Positions 31,087 to 38,904 of a DNA stretch of 64,000 nucleotides are shown piece after piece. Origin of the DNA: Vescimonas sanitatis (GTDB lineage Bacteria; Bacillota; Clostridia; Oscillospirales; Oscillospiraceae); assembly GCF_049060325.1 (NCBI RefSeq), contig NZ_JBMGPW010000003.1, positions 62,001-126,000 of the forward strand, written 5' to 3'. The notes beneath the pieces were generated by a model that ran no database searches, was not told the DNA's origin, and was given only the letters and a program-made list of their open reading frames with translations. A program made the position numbers and the translations under genes. Numbering within the stretch: position 1 is the stretch's first letter; each line of letters starts with the position of its first letter.

Positions 31087-32082
31087 ATGATTTTAGCTGA
31101 CAAGATCGTGTCCCTGCGGAAAAAGGCAGGCTGGAGCCAGGAGGACCTGGCCGAGAAGCTGGGCGTCACCCGCCAGTCCGTATCCAAATGGGAGGGCGCA
31201 CAGTCCGTGCCCGATATGGATAAGGTCGTGATGATGAGCCGCCTGTTCGGTGTCTCCACCGACTTCCTGCTGAAGGACGAACTGGAGGAGGAAACCCCCT
31301 GTGCCGCGGCCCAGGACGACGACACGCCCCTGCGCCGCGTGAGCCTGACCCAGGCCTCCGCCTATCTGGCCCTGCGTAAGGCCGCCGCGCCGAAGATCGC
31401 CATAGCCACCGCCCTGTGCATCATCTCCCCGGTCACGCTGATCCTGCTGGCCGGCATGAGCGAGGTGCAGCGTTTCCACATCTCCGAAAATGCCGCCAGC
31501 GGCATCGGTCTGTGCGTGCTGCTGGGTCTGGTGGCGCTGGCCGTGAGCATCTTTCTGCGGGCAGGTGCAGAAGCCAGGGAGTTCCGCTTCCTGGAGGAAG
31601 AACCCTTTGAAACGGAGTACGGCGTGGAGGGCATGGTGCGCCAGCGGCAGCGGGAATACAAGGACACCCACACCCGGCTCGTCACCGTGGGCGTGGTGCT
31701 GTGTGTACTGGCCTCCGTACCGCTGTTCGCCGCCATGTGCATAAACGGCAGCGACCTGCTCTATATCGCCGCTGTCTGCGCGCTGCTGGTGCTGGTGGCC
31801 ATCGGCTGTCTGGCACTGGTCACCGCCGGCGTATATCAGGGCGCCATGGAGCAGCTGCTGGAGGAGGGCGACTACACCCGTCCCCAGAAAAAGCACCACA
31901 AGCTGATGGGCACCGTCACCATGATCTACTGGCTCACCGCCACGGCGGTGTTCCTGCTGTACACCTACGGTCCCCACGGCAACGGCCAACCCCGGTACAG
32001 CTGGATCATCTGGGCTGTGGCCGGCGTGCTGTACGCCGCCGTTATGGGCATCGTCCGCATCATCAGCCGCGGCTGCGGCTGA
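31087..32082 (+). CDS. XRE-family regulator with membrane C-domain
   Basis: A 331-residue protein. Residues 5-60 are a cro/C1 helix-turn-helix (IVSLRKKAGWSQEDLAEKLGVTRQSVSKWEGAQSVPDMDKV). After a linker, five or six hydrophobic helices follow from about residue 95, with a charged cytosolic loop in the middle. Such membrane-tethered regulators are common in clostridia beside ABC exporters. It is followed 49 nt later by an ABC ATPase, which it probably controls. The signal is unknown. Confidence 0.85.
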   Translation: MILADKIVSLRKKAGWSQEDLAEKLGVTRQSVSKWEGAQSVPDMDKVVMMSRLFGVSTDFLLKDELEEETPCAAAQDDDTPLRRVSLTQASAYLALRKAAAPKIAIATALCIISPVTLILLAGMSEVQRFHISENAASGIGLCVLLGLVALAVSIFLRAGAEAREFRFLEEEPFETEYGVEGMVRQRQREYKDTHTRLVTVGVVLCVLASVPLFAAMCINGSDLLYIAAVCALLVLVAIGCLALVTAGVYQGAMEQLLEEGDYTRPQKKHHKLMGTVTMIYWLTATAVFLLYTYGPHGNGQPRYSWIIWAVAGVLYAAVMGIVRIISRGCG

Positions 32083-32131
32083 TGATGCCCCACAATAGAA
32101 GCTTAGGAGAGAAATAGGAGGAACTGACCCC

Positions 32132-32839
32132 ATGCTGGACATTCAACATCTGACCAAGACCTACGGCGAGAAGAAGGCCGTGGATGATCTGACGCTGCAC
32201 ATCGCCCCCGGCGAGATCTACGGCTTCATCGGCCATAACGGCGCCGGCAAGACCACCACGCTGAAATCCGTGGTGGGTATCCTGCAATTTGACCAGGGCG
32301 AGATCACCATCGACGGCCGATCCATCAAGGCCGATCCCCTGGGCTGCAAGCGGGAGATGGCCTACATCCCCGATAACCCGGATCTGTACGACTACATGAC
32401 CGGCATCAAATATCTGAACTTCATCGCCGATGTATTCGGCGTGGACGCCCAGACCCGGCAGGCTCGTATCCGCACCTACGCGGATGCCTTTGAGCTGACG
32501 GGCGACCTGGCCCAACCCATTGCCGCCTATTCCCACGGCATGAAGCAGAAGCTGTCCATCATTGCCGCGTGGCTCCACGACCCGAAGGTCATCATCATGG
32601 ATGAGCCCTTCGTAGGCCTGGACCCCAAGGCTGCCCACCTGCTCAAGGGTATGATGCGTAAGATCTGCGACAACGGCGGCGCCATCTTCTTCTCCACCCA
32701 TGTGCTGGAGGTAGCGGAAAAGCTCTGCGACAAGGTGGCTATCATCAAGGGCGGCCGGCTCATCCGTTCCGGCACCATGGAGGAGGTCAAGGGCGACGAC
32801 TCCCTGGAGGAGGTCTTCCTGGAGCTGGAGGCGGAGTGA
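32132..32839 (+). CDS. ABC transporter ATPase
   Basis: A 235-residue ATPase: Walker A GHNGAGKTTTLKS (about residue 36), Q-loop, signature YSHGMKQKLSIIAAWLHDPKVIIMDEPFVGLDP near 130-155 (SHGMKQ in place of canonical LSGGQ, as in many ABC-2 exporters), and H-loop FFSTHVLEVAEKL. It forms an exporter with the permease whose start overlaps its stop. AGGAGG precedes the ATG. Confidence 0.92.
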   Translation: MLDIQHLTKTYGEKKAVDDLTLHIAPGEIYGFIGHNGAGKTTTLKSVVGILQFDQGEITIDGRSIKADPLGCKREMAYIPDNPDLYDYMTGIKYLNFIADVFGVDAQTRQARIRTYADAFELTGDLAQPIAAYSHGMKQKLSIIAAWLHDPKVIIMDEPFVGLDPKAAHLLKGMMRKICDNGGAIFFSTHVLEVAEKLCDKVAIIKGGRLIRSGTMEEVKGDDSLEEVFLELEAE

Positions 32840-34440
32840 TGGTCAAATTATTGCTGAAAAAACAGCTGTCCGAGATCTTCCGCAGCTACTTCTACGACGC
32901 GAAAAAGAACAAACCCCGGTCCAAGGCAAGCACCGTCAGTTTGATCGTGCTGTATGTGCTGCTGATGGTGGGTGTTATCGGCGGTATGTTCACGCTGTTC
33001 TCCATAGGTCTGTGCGCTCCCCTGCACGAGGCCGGTCTGGATTGGCTGTACTTCACCCTCTTTGCCCTGGTCGGTGTGCTGATGGGCGTATTTGGCAGCG
33101 TGTTCAACACGTTCTCCGGCCTGTACCAGGCCAAGGACAACGACCTGCTGCTGTCGCTGCCTATCCCCGTGCGTGCCATTCTGGCCTCCCGGCTGCTGGG
33201 TGTATACCTGATGGGTCTGATGTTCTCCGGCGTGATCCTGCTGCCCTGCGTCATCGTCTACTGGGCCGTCGGTGTGCTGACCGCCGCCACTGTGCTTGGC
33301 GGCATCGCGCTGATTCTGGCCGTCTCCCTGCTGGTGCTGGTGCTCTCCTGTCTGCTGGGCTGGGTGGTAGCCAAGATCCACAGCAAGCTCAAGCGCAAGA
33401 ACCTCCTTACCACCCTGATCGCGCTGGCGTTCTTTGCCCTGTACTACATGGTGTGCTTCCGCGCCAACGAACTGATCGAGCAGCTCATGCTGCACCTGAA
33501 TGAGGTGGGTGCAGCCATCCGCGGCAGCGCCTATCCCCTATATCTCATGGGCCGTATGGGCGCCGGCGACTATCTGGCTGTCGTGCTGGTGCTGGCCGTA
33601 ATGGCGGCGCTGTGCGCGCTCACATACCTGCTGCTCAGCCGCACATTCCTGTCCATTGCCACCGCCAACAACGGCGGCGCCAAGGCCGTTTATAAGGAGA
33701 CGACCGTCAAGGCCGCCGGTGTGCCCGCCGCCTTGCTGCGTAAGGAGCTGGGCCGCTTCACCGCCAGTCCCAACTATATGCTCAACTGCGGTCTGGGCAC
33801 GGTCATGCTGCCTATTCTGGGCGTGCTGCTGCTGGTAAAGAGCAGCGACCTGCTGCCTGCTATATACGAAATCGCCGGCGACGAGGCCTCCGGTCTTCTG
33901 GCGGCGATGCTGTGCGCCGCCCTGTGCCTGGTAGGCTCCATGAACGACATGGCCTCCTCCTCCATCTCCCTGGAGGGGAAGAACCTGTGGCTGGCACAGT
34001 CCCTGCCGGTGACACCGTGGCAGGTACTGCGTGCAAAGCTGCTGGTACAGGTGCTGGTGACGGGTATCCCCATGGCAGTCACCTCTGTACTGATACTATT
34101 GGCCGTCCGCCCCGCCCTGCCGCTGGCCCTCCTGCTGATAGCGCTGCCTCAGGCCTTTGTGTGGCTGTCGGCAGCCTTCGGCCTGACCATGGACCTGAAG
34201 CGCCCCAACCTGGTCTGGACCAATGAGATCACCGTCATCAAGCAGCGTCTGACGGTGCTGCTTGCCATGCTGGGCGGCTGGGTGTACGCCGCCCTTGTCG
34301 GCGTGCTGTACTACCTGTTCGGTATCGACATGGGTGCAGCGTGGTATCTGCTGGCCTGGACAGTGCTGACCGTCGTGCTGACGCTGGTGCTGCTGCGCTG
34401 GCTCCACCGCACCGGCAGCCGCCTGTTCGCCGCCCTGTAA
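32839..34440 (+). CDS. ABC exporter permease
   Basis: A 533-residue membrane protein starting at ATG 32839, whose first base is the last base of the ATPase stop codon (an alternative GTG at 32836 is one codon earlier). It has about twelve hydrophobic helices in two halves, with FGSVFNTFSGLYQAKDNDLLLSLPIPVRAILASRLLGVYL near residues 75-115, a pattern seen in large putative ABC-2 permeases of Firmicutes. The exported substrate is unknown. Strictly coupled to the ATPase. Confidence 0.85.
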   Translation: MVKLLLKKQLSEIFRSYFYDAKKNKPRSKASTVSLIVLYVLLMVGVIGGMFTLFSIGLCAPLHEAGLDWLYFTLFALVGVLMGVFGSVFNTFSGLYQAKDNDLLLSLPIPVRAILASRLLGVYLMGLMFSGVILLPCVIVYWAVGVLTAATVLGGIALILAVSLLVLVLSCLLGWVVAKIHSKLKRKNLLTTLIALAFFALYYMVCFRANELIEQLMLHLNEVGAAIRGSAYPLYLMGRMGAGDYLAVVLVLAVMAALCALTYLLLSRTFLSIATANNGGAKAVYKETTVKAAGVPAALLRKELGRFTASPNYMLNCGLGTVMLPILGVLLLVKSSDLLPAIYEIAGDEASGLLAAMLCAALCLVGSMNDMASSSISLEGKNLWLAQSLPVTPWQVLRAKLLVQVLVTGIPMAVTSVLILLAVRPALPLALLLIALPQAFVWLSAAFGLTMDLKRPNLVWTNEITVIKQRLTVLLAMLGGWVYAALVGVLYYLFGIDMGAAWYLLAWTVLTVVLTLVLLRWLHRTGSRLFAAL

Positions 34441-34462
34441 TTGTGTCAGAAACGTAAATTCT

Positions 34463-34492
34463 GCCCCGTTCCGGCCTCCGGAACGGGGTTTT
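34463..34492 (+). terminator. Terminator of the ABC exporter operon
   Basis: CCCCGTTCCGG/CCGGAACGGGG stem followed by TTTT. Confidence 0.85.
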
Positions 34493-34591
34493 CCCGCAGT
34501 TTTTGTGGATTTGCTTATAGACACTTCGGGCAAAATGTGGTAGGGTAATTCATCAAAGAAAAAAAGCTATGCAGAACAAGGAGGCCTTACC

Positions 34592-36412
34592 ATGAACGAG
34601 GTCAAATCCCCCAAGAAACCTCTGATCTACTACTACATGATCGTGGTACTGCTGGTGCTGCTGTTTAACCTGCTGGCCATGCCCTGGCTGGCGGAGCACC
34701 AGATCAAGGAGGTGGACTACAACACCTTCGTCTCCATGACCGAGAAGAATGAGATCGGCCAGGTGGAGATCCAGCAGCAGAGCAACCGCATCCTCTTTAC
34801 CTCCACCGACGGCAAAACCATCTACAAGACCGCCATCGTCCCCGACGACGACCTGGTCCAGCGCCTGCTGGACACCGGAATCTCCACCACCGGCGAGGAG
34901 ATCGAGCAGACTTCCCTGCTGACGGATATCCTGGGCTGGGTCCTGCCGCTGGTGATCTTTATCGCCATCGGTCAGATCATCTCCCGCAGTCTGATGAAGA
35001 AAATGGGCGGCAGCGACTCCCTGATGTTCAATATGGGCAAGTCCGACGCCAAGGTCTACGTCAAGTCCGCCGAGGGCATCAAGTTTGCCGATGTGGCCGG
35101 TGAGGACGAGGCCAAGGAGAACTTGCAGGAGGTGGTGAACTACCTCCATGACCCCACCAAGTATCAGGAGATCGGCGCTTCCATGCCCAAGGGCGTGCTG
35201 CTGGTGGGCCCTCCGGGCACCGGCAAGACCATGCTGGCCAAGGCTGTGGCCGGCGAGGCCAACGTGCCGTTCTTCTCCATGTCCGGCTCGGAGTTCGTGG
35301 AGATGTTCGTGGGCATGGGCGCGTCCAAGGTGCGCGACCTGTTTAAGCAGGCCAAGGAGAAAGCCCCCTGCATCGTGTTCATCGACGAGATCGACGCCAT
35401 CGGCCAGAAGCGCAGCGGCGGCCAGTACGGCGGCAACGACGAGCGGGAGCAGACGCTGAACCAGCTGCTCACCGAGATGGACGGCTTCGAGGGCAACACC
35501 GGCGTCATCATTCTGGCCGCCACCAACCGTCCCGAATCCCTTGATCCGGCCCTGACCCGACCCGGTCGTTTCGACCGCCGTGTACCCGTGGAGCTGCCCG
35601 ACCTGCTGGGGCGCGAGGCCATTCTGAAGGTACACGCCAAAAAGATCAAGATCGCCGAGGACGTGGACTTCAACAAGATCGCCCGTATGGCCTCCGGTGC
35701 CTCCGGCGCCGAGCTGGCCAACATCGTCAACGAGGCCGCCCTCCGCGCCGTCCGTGACGGACGCCGCTTTGCCACCCAGGCCGACCTGGAGGAGAGCATC
35801 GAGGTAGTCATTGCCGGCTACCAGAAGAAGAACGCCATTATGACCGATCACGAGAAGCATATCGTGGCCTACCACGAGATCGGGCACGCGCTGGTGGCGG
35901 CCAAGCAGACCAATTCCGCCCCGGTGCAGAAGATCACCATCGTGCCCCGCACCTCCGGTGCTCTGGGCTATACCATGCAGGTGGAGGAGGGCAACCACTA
36001 CCTGATGTCTCAGGAGGAAATGGAGAACAAGATCGCCACCCTCACCGGCGGCCGCGCCGCCGAGGAGACGGTGTTCGGCACCATCACCACCGGTGCCAGC
36101 AACGACATCGAGCAGGCCACCAAGCTGGCCCGCGCCATGATCACCCGCTACGGCATGAGCAGGGACTTCGACATGGTGGCCATGGAGACGGTGCAGAACC
36201 AATATCTGGGCGGCGACACGTCTCTGGCCTGCTCCGCCGAGACCCAGGCGAAGATCGACCAGCAGGTGGTGGCACTGGTGAAGCATCAGCACGAGAAGGC
36301 GCTGAAGCTCCTCACCGACAACCGCGCCAAGCTGGACGAGCTGGCCGCCTTCCTGTACGAGAAGGAGACCATCACCGGCGAGGAGTTCATGGAGATCCTG
36401 AACAAAAAATAA
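34592..36412 (+). CDS. ftsH: ATP-dependent zinc metalloprotease FtsH
   Basis: A 606-residue membrane protease that degrades misfolded membrane and regulatory proteins. Helices at residues 11-32 and about 110-130 flank a short extracytoplasmic domain. The AAA domain has GPPGTGKT (about 206), IVFIDEIDAIG and the second region of homology TNRPESLDPALTRPGRFDRR. The zinc motif is HEIGH (about 428), a variant of the usual HEAGH that keeps both His and the Glu. The GASNDIEQATKLARAM segment completes the protease domain. Confidence 0.96.
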   Translation: MNEVKSPKKPLIYYYMIVVLLVLLFNLLAMPWLAEHQIKEVDYNTFVSMTEKNEIGQVEIQQQSNRILFTSTDGKTIYKTAIVPDDDLVQRLLDTGISTTGEEIEQTSLLTDILGWVLPLVIFIAIGQIISRSLMKKMGGSDSLMFNMGKSDAKVYVKSAEGIKFADVAGEDEAKENLQEVVNYLHDPTKYQEIGASMPKGVLLVGPPGTGKTMLAKAVAGEANVPFFSMSGSEFVEMFVGMGASKVRDLFKQAKEKAPCIVFIDEIDAIGQKRSGGQYGGNDEREQTLNQLLTEMDGFEGNTGVIILAATNRPESLDPALTRPGRFDRRVPVELPDLLGREAILKVHAKKIKIAEDVDFNKIARMASGASGAELANIVNEAALRAVRDGRRFATQADLEESIEVVIAGYQKKNAIMTDHEKHIVAYHEIGHALVAAKQTNSAPVQKITIVPRTSGALGYTMQVEEGNHYLMSQEEMENKIATLTGGRAAEETVFGTITTGASNDIEQATKLARAMITRYGMSRDFDMVAMETVQNQYLGGDTSLACSAETQAKIDQQVVALVKHQHEKALKLLTDNRAKLDELAAFLYEKETITGEEFMEILNKK

Positions 36413-36417
36413 GCGAA

Positions 36418-36442
36418 ACGCCCCCGGCGTCGCCGGGGGCGT
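36418..36442 (+). other. Hairpin between ftsH and the TSUP gene
   Basis: Perfect GC-rich inverted repeat, ACGCCCCCGGCG with its complement, without a T-run; the downstream gene's GGAGG follows at once. Probably a read-through or processing hairpin. Confidence 0.5.
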
Positions 36443-36460
36443 CCATCGGAGGAATACCGC

Positions 36461-37237
36461 ATGAAGTTCATCACGATACTGGCCGTCACCTTCTTCGCCG
36501 GTATGGGCGCAGGACTGGGCACCGGTTTTGCGGGCATGAGCGCCGCGGCGGTCGTCAGTCCCATGCTCATCACATTTCTGGGCATGGACCCCTACATGGC
36601 GGTAGGCATCGCCCTGGCCTCCGACGTGCTGGCCAGCGCCGTCTCCGCCTACACCTACCGCAAAAACAAGAACCTGGACATCCGGAACGGCATCATTATG
36701 ATGGTCACCGTGCTTCTGTTCACCGTGGCAGGCAGCTACATCGCCAGCCTGGTGCCCTCCCGCACCATGGGAAGCTTCTCCGTGATCATGACGTTCCTGC
36801 TGGGCGTCAAGTTCATCGTCCGTCCCGTTATGACCACCAAGGAGGCCATGCTGGGTGTTTCCGCCAAAAAGCGTGCCGTCCAGTCTGTGGTCTGCGGCAT
36901 CGTCATTGGCTTCATCTGTGGCTTCGTGGGCGCGGGCGGCGGCATGATGATGCTGCTGATCCTGACCACGGTGCTGGGCTACGAGCTGAAGACAGCCGTG
37001 GGCACCAGCGTGTTCATCATGACCTTTACCGCCCTGACCGGCGCCATTTCCCATTTCACCATCGGCGGCGCGCCGGACTGGACCGTGCTGGCGCTGTGCG
37101 TGGTGTTCACCCTGATCTGGGCCCGCATCGCCGCAGTATTTGCCAACAAGGCCGAACCCAAAACGCTGAACCGCGCCACCGGCGTGGTGCTGGTGATCCT
37201 CGGCGCCGCCATCATGACCTTCAACCTGCTGAAGTGA
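36461..37237 (+). CDS. TSUP (TauE/SafE) family permease
   Basis: A 258-residue membrane protein with about eight helices in two repeats. Family marks are GAGLGTGFAGMSAAAVVSPMLI near the N-terminus and GFVGAGGGMMMLLILTTVLGYELKTAVGTSVFIM near residues 148-182, the glycine-rich repeats of TauE/SafE. Relatives move sulfite, sulfoacetate or other organic anions. Substrate unknown. Probably co-transcribed with ftsH. Confidence 0.87.
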   Translation: MKFITILAVTFFAGMGAGLGTGFAGMSAAAVVSPMLITFLGMDPYMAVGIALASDVLASAVSAYTYRKNKNLDIRNGIIMMVTVLLFTVAGSYIASLVPSRTMGSFSVIMTFLLGVKFIVRPVMTTKEAMLGVSAKKRAVQSVVCGIVIGFICGFVGAGGGMMMLLILTTVLGYELKTAVGTSVFIMTFTALTGAISHFTIGGAPDWTVLALCVVFTLIWARIAAVFANKAEPKTLNRATGVVLVILGAAIMTFNLLK

Positions 37238-37253
37238 CCGCTGAAATACGACA

Positions 37254-37288
37254 AGAACGCCTCCGGCAGTGCCGGAGGCGTTCTTTCC
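37254..37288. terminator. Terminator between TSUP and coaX
   Basis: AGAACGCCTCCGGC/GCCGGAGGCGTTCT stem, 3-nt loop, between convergent genes. Confidence 0.75.
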
Positions 37289-37289
37289 T

Positions 37290-38054
37290 TCACTTATTCT
37301 GCTCATACAGCACGGCCAGACCCCGCAGGATCAGGTCCGCGGCCATATGCATCTCGTGCCGGCACGCCGGCGCGATCACCGGCGCGATGCCGCCGGTAGC
37401 CACCACCGTGGCCTTTCGGCCAAGCTCGGCCTCCATCCGGTCGATCAGTCCGTCCAGCAGCAGTGCCGAGCCCAGCACGCACCCGCTTTGCATACACGTC
37501 AGCGTGTCGTCACCGATGGCTCTATCCGGCACCGCCAGCGGGATGTCCGGCAGCAGCGCCGTGCCGCCCGCCAGGGACGACAGCGCCAGGTTTGCCCCCG
37601 GCAGGATGGCTCCGCCCCGGAACGCTCCCTGCTCATCCAGCACCGTCACCGTGGTGGCAGTGCCCATGTCGACCAGCAGCAGCGGCGGCTGATACAGATC
37701 CAGCGCGCCCACGGCGGCGGTCAGCAGGTCCGCGCCCAGCGTCTCCGGCCGCTTGATCCGCACCGGTACGCGGCAGCGGACATTTCCGCCCACCACCAAC
37801 GGCTCCTTTCCGGTCAGCAGCCGCGCCGCGCCCTGCAGGGCCCGGGTCACCGGCGGCACCACCGAGGAGATGATGACCTGCTCCACCTCCCGCCTGTTCA
37901 CCTCCGCCAACTCCAACAGCTGGCTCAGTGCCACGGCGTAATCGCCCACGGCGCTGTCGCGCCGGGTGGCGATGCGGAAGCTGCGGCGCACCTCGCGCCC
38001 CTCCATCAGTCCCACGACCACGTGGGTGTTGCCCACGTCCAGTGCAAGCAGCAT
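37290..38054 (-). CDS. coaX: Type III pantothenate kinase
   Basis: A 254-residue kinase from ATG 38054 with GGGAGG upstream. Motifs are LLALDVGNTHVVVGL (phosphate 1), TLGADLLTAAVGAL, LLLVDMGTATTVTVLD (phosphate 2) and RGGAILPG. It phosphorylates pantothenate in the first committed step to coenzyme A and is typically insensitive to CoA feedback. It lies 17 nt downstream of an ECF S-component, so uptake and trapping of the vitamin are co-expressed. Confidence 0.95.
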   Translation of the reverse strand: MLLALDVGNTHVVVGLMEGREVRRSFRIATRRDSAVGDYAVALSQLLELAEVNRREVEQVIISSVVPPVTRALQGAARLLTGKEPLVVGGNVRCRVPVRIKRPETLGADLLTAAVGALDLYQPPLLLVDMGTATTVTVLDEQGAFRGGAILPGANLALSSLAGGTALLPDIPLAVPDRAIGDDTLTCMQSGCVLGSALLLDGLIDRMEAELGRKATVVATGGIAPVIAPACRHEMHMAADLILRGLAVLYEQNK

Positions 38055-38071
38055 ACGAACAGCCTCCCGTC

Positions 38072-38713
38072 TTATGCGTTGGTCTTGCGTGCGGCCAGCT
38101 TGCCGCGGCTGTACACGACCGCCTTGGCGATGGCCGCGCCGGTGATCAGGCACACCACGCCCTCTACCAGGCCGTTCACGCCCACAAAGGCGATGACGAA
38201 CAGGAATGCGTTGGCACTGCCGAGGGCGGCCACAAAGCCCTGAATGTACTCTGTGTTGTAGAAGCACAGGCACAGGGTGGTCATAAACAGCACCGTGTTG
38301 CACAGCGCACCGATCAGGCCCGCCGCGCCGAAGGACCACAGGTTCGTCTTGTCCAGCTTGTTCAGGCCCTTGAAGGCCACGCCGCACAGCCAGCCCGCCA
38401 GAATACGGGTGGGCACGCACACCAGGAACGTGTAGATGGGGTTGATACCCAGCAGCACCGCGCCGAACTGGCTCCTGCCGAAGCATTCCCAGAAGCTGAT
38501 GCAGCCGAACACGCCGCCCAGAATGGCGCCGCTGGCCGGCCCCATGACGATGGCGCCCACGATCACCGGCACCATCAGCAGGGTGATCTCCAGCCCCGGC
38601 ATCTTGATCATGCCCAGTCCCGTGACCTCCAGCAGCAGCATGATCGCCACCAGCACGGAAATGCGCACCAGATCCTGCACGGTGTATTTTCCGTGCTTCG
38701 TTTCGTTATTCAT
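38072..38713 (-). CDS. panT: ECF transporter S component, probable pantothenate (PanT)
   Basis: A 213-residue membrane protein from ATG 38713, preceded by AGGAGG. It has about six helices; the N-terminal VRISVLVAIMLLLEVTGLG and PVIVGAIVMGPASGAILGGVFGCISFWECFG are typical of ECF S-components. Pantothenate is inferred because the gene is in one operon with coaX. It would use the shared EcfAA'T module, which is not in this window. Confidence 0.82.
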   Translation of the reverse strand: MNNETKHGKYTVQDLVRISVLVAIMLLLEVTGLGMIKMPGLEITLLMVPVIVGAIVMGPASGAILGGVFGCISFWECFGRSQFGAVLLGINPIYTFLVCVPTRILAGWLCGVAFKGLNKLDKTNLWSFGAAGLIGALCNTVLFMTTLCLCFYNTEYIQGFVAALGSANAFLFVIAFVGVNGLVEGVVCLITGAAIAKAVVYSRGKLAARKTNA

Positions 38714-38803
38714 AATTTTTACCTCCTGCTGCCGCCTCCGTCCAGCAGAGTGCGGCGCTCGCACGTATGATACCACATTTTCGCGTTTTTGCAATAGCTG
38801 ATT

Positions 38804-38840
38804 TCAAAAAAAGTACCCCCGGCTTCGCCGGGGGTACTGG
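38804..38840 (-). terminator. Terminator of the 1216-residue surface protein gene
   Basis: AGTACCCCCGGC/GCCGGGGGTACT stem with a 3-nt loop; on the reverse strand a TTTTTTT run follows. A second related hairpin lies near 38858-38880. Confidence 0.8.
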
Positions 38841-38904
38841 TCGTATGCCGCACGATCGGTCCGGCGAAGCCGGGGTACTGGCTGTGCGCCGCCGTATAGG
38901 CCGG

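Noticed and set aside
34553..37306. A 917-codon reverse-strand open frame over ftsH and the TSUP gene, and similar long frames at 51675-53432, 11209-12630 and 22973-24550
   Set aside because: They are antisense to clear genes, rich in His/Gln/Gly from GC-biased codons read in the wrong frame, and have no ribosome sites.
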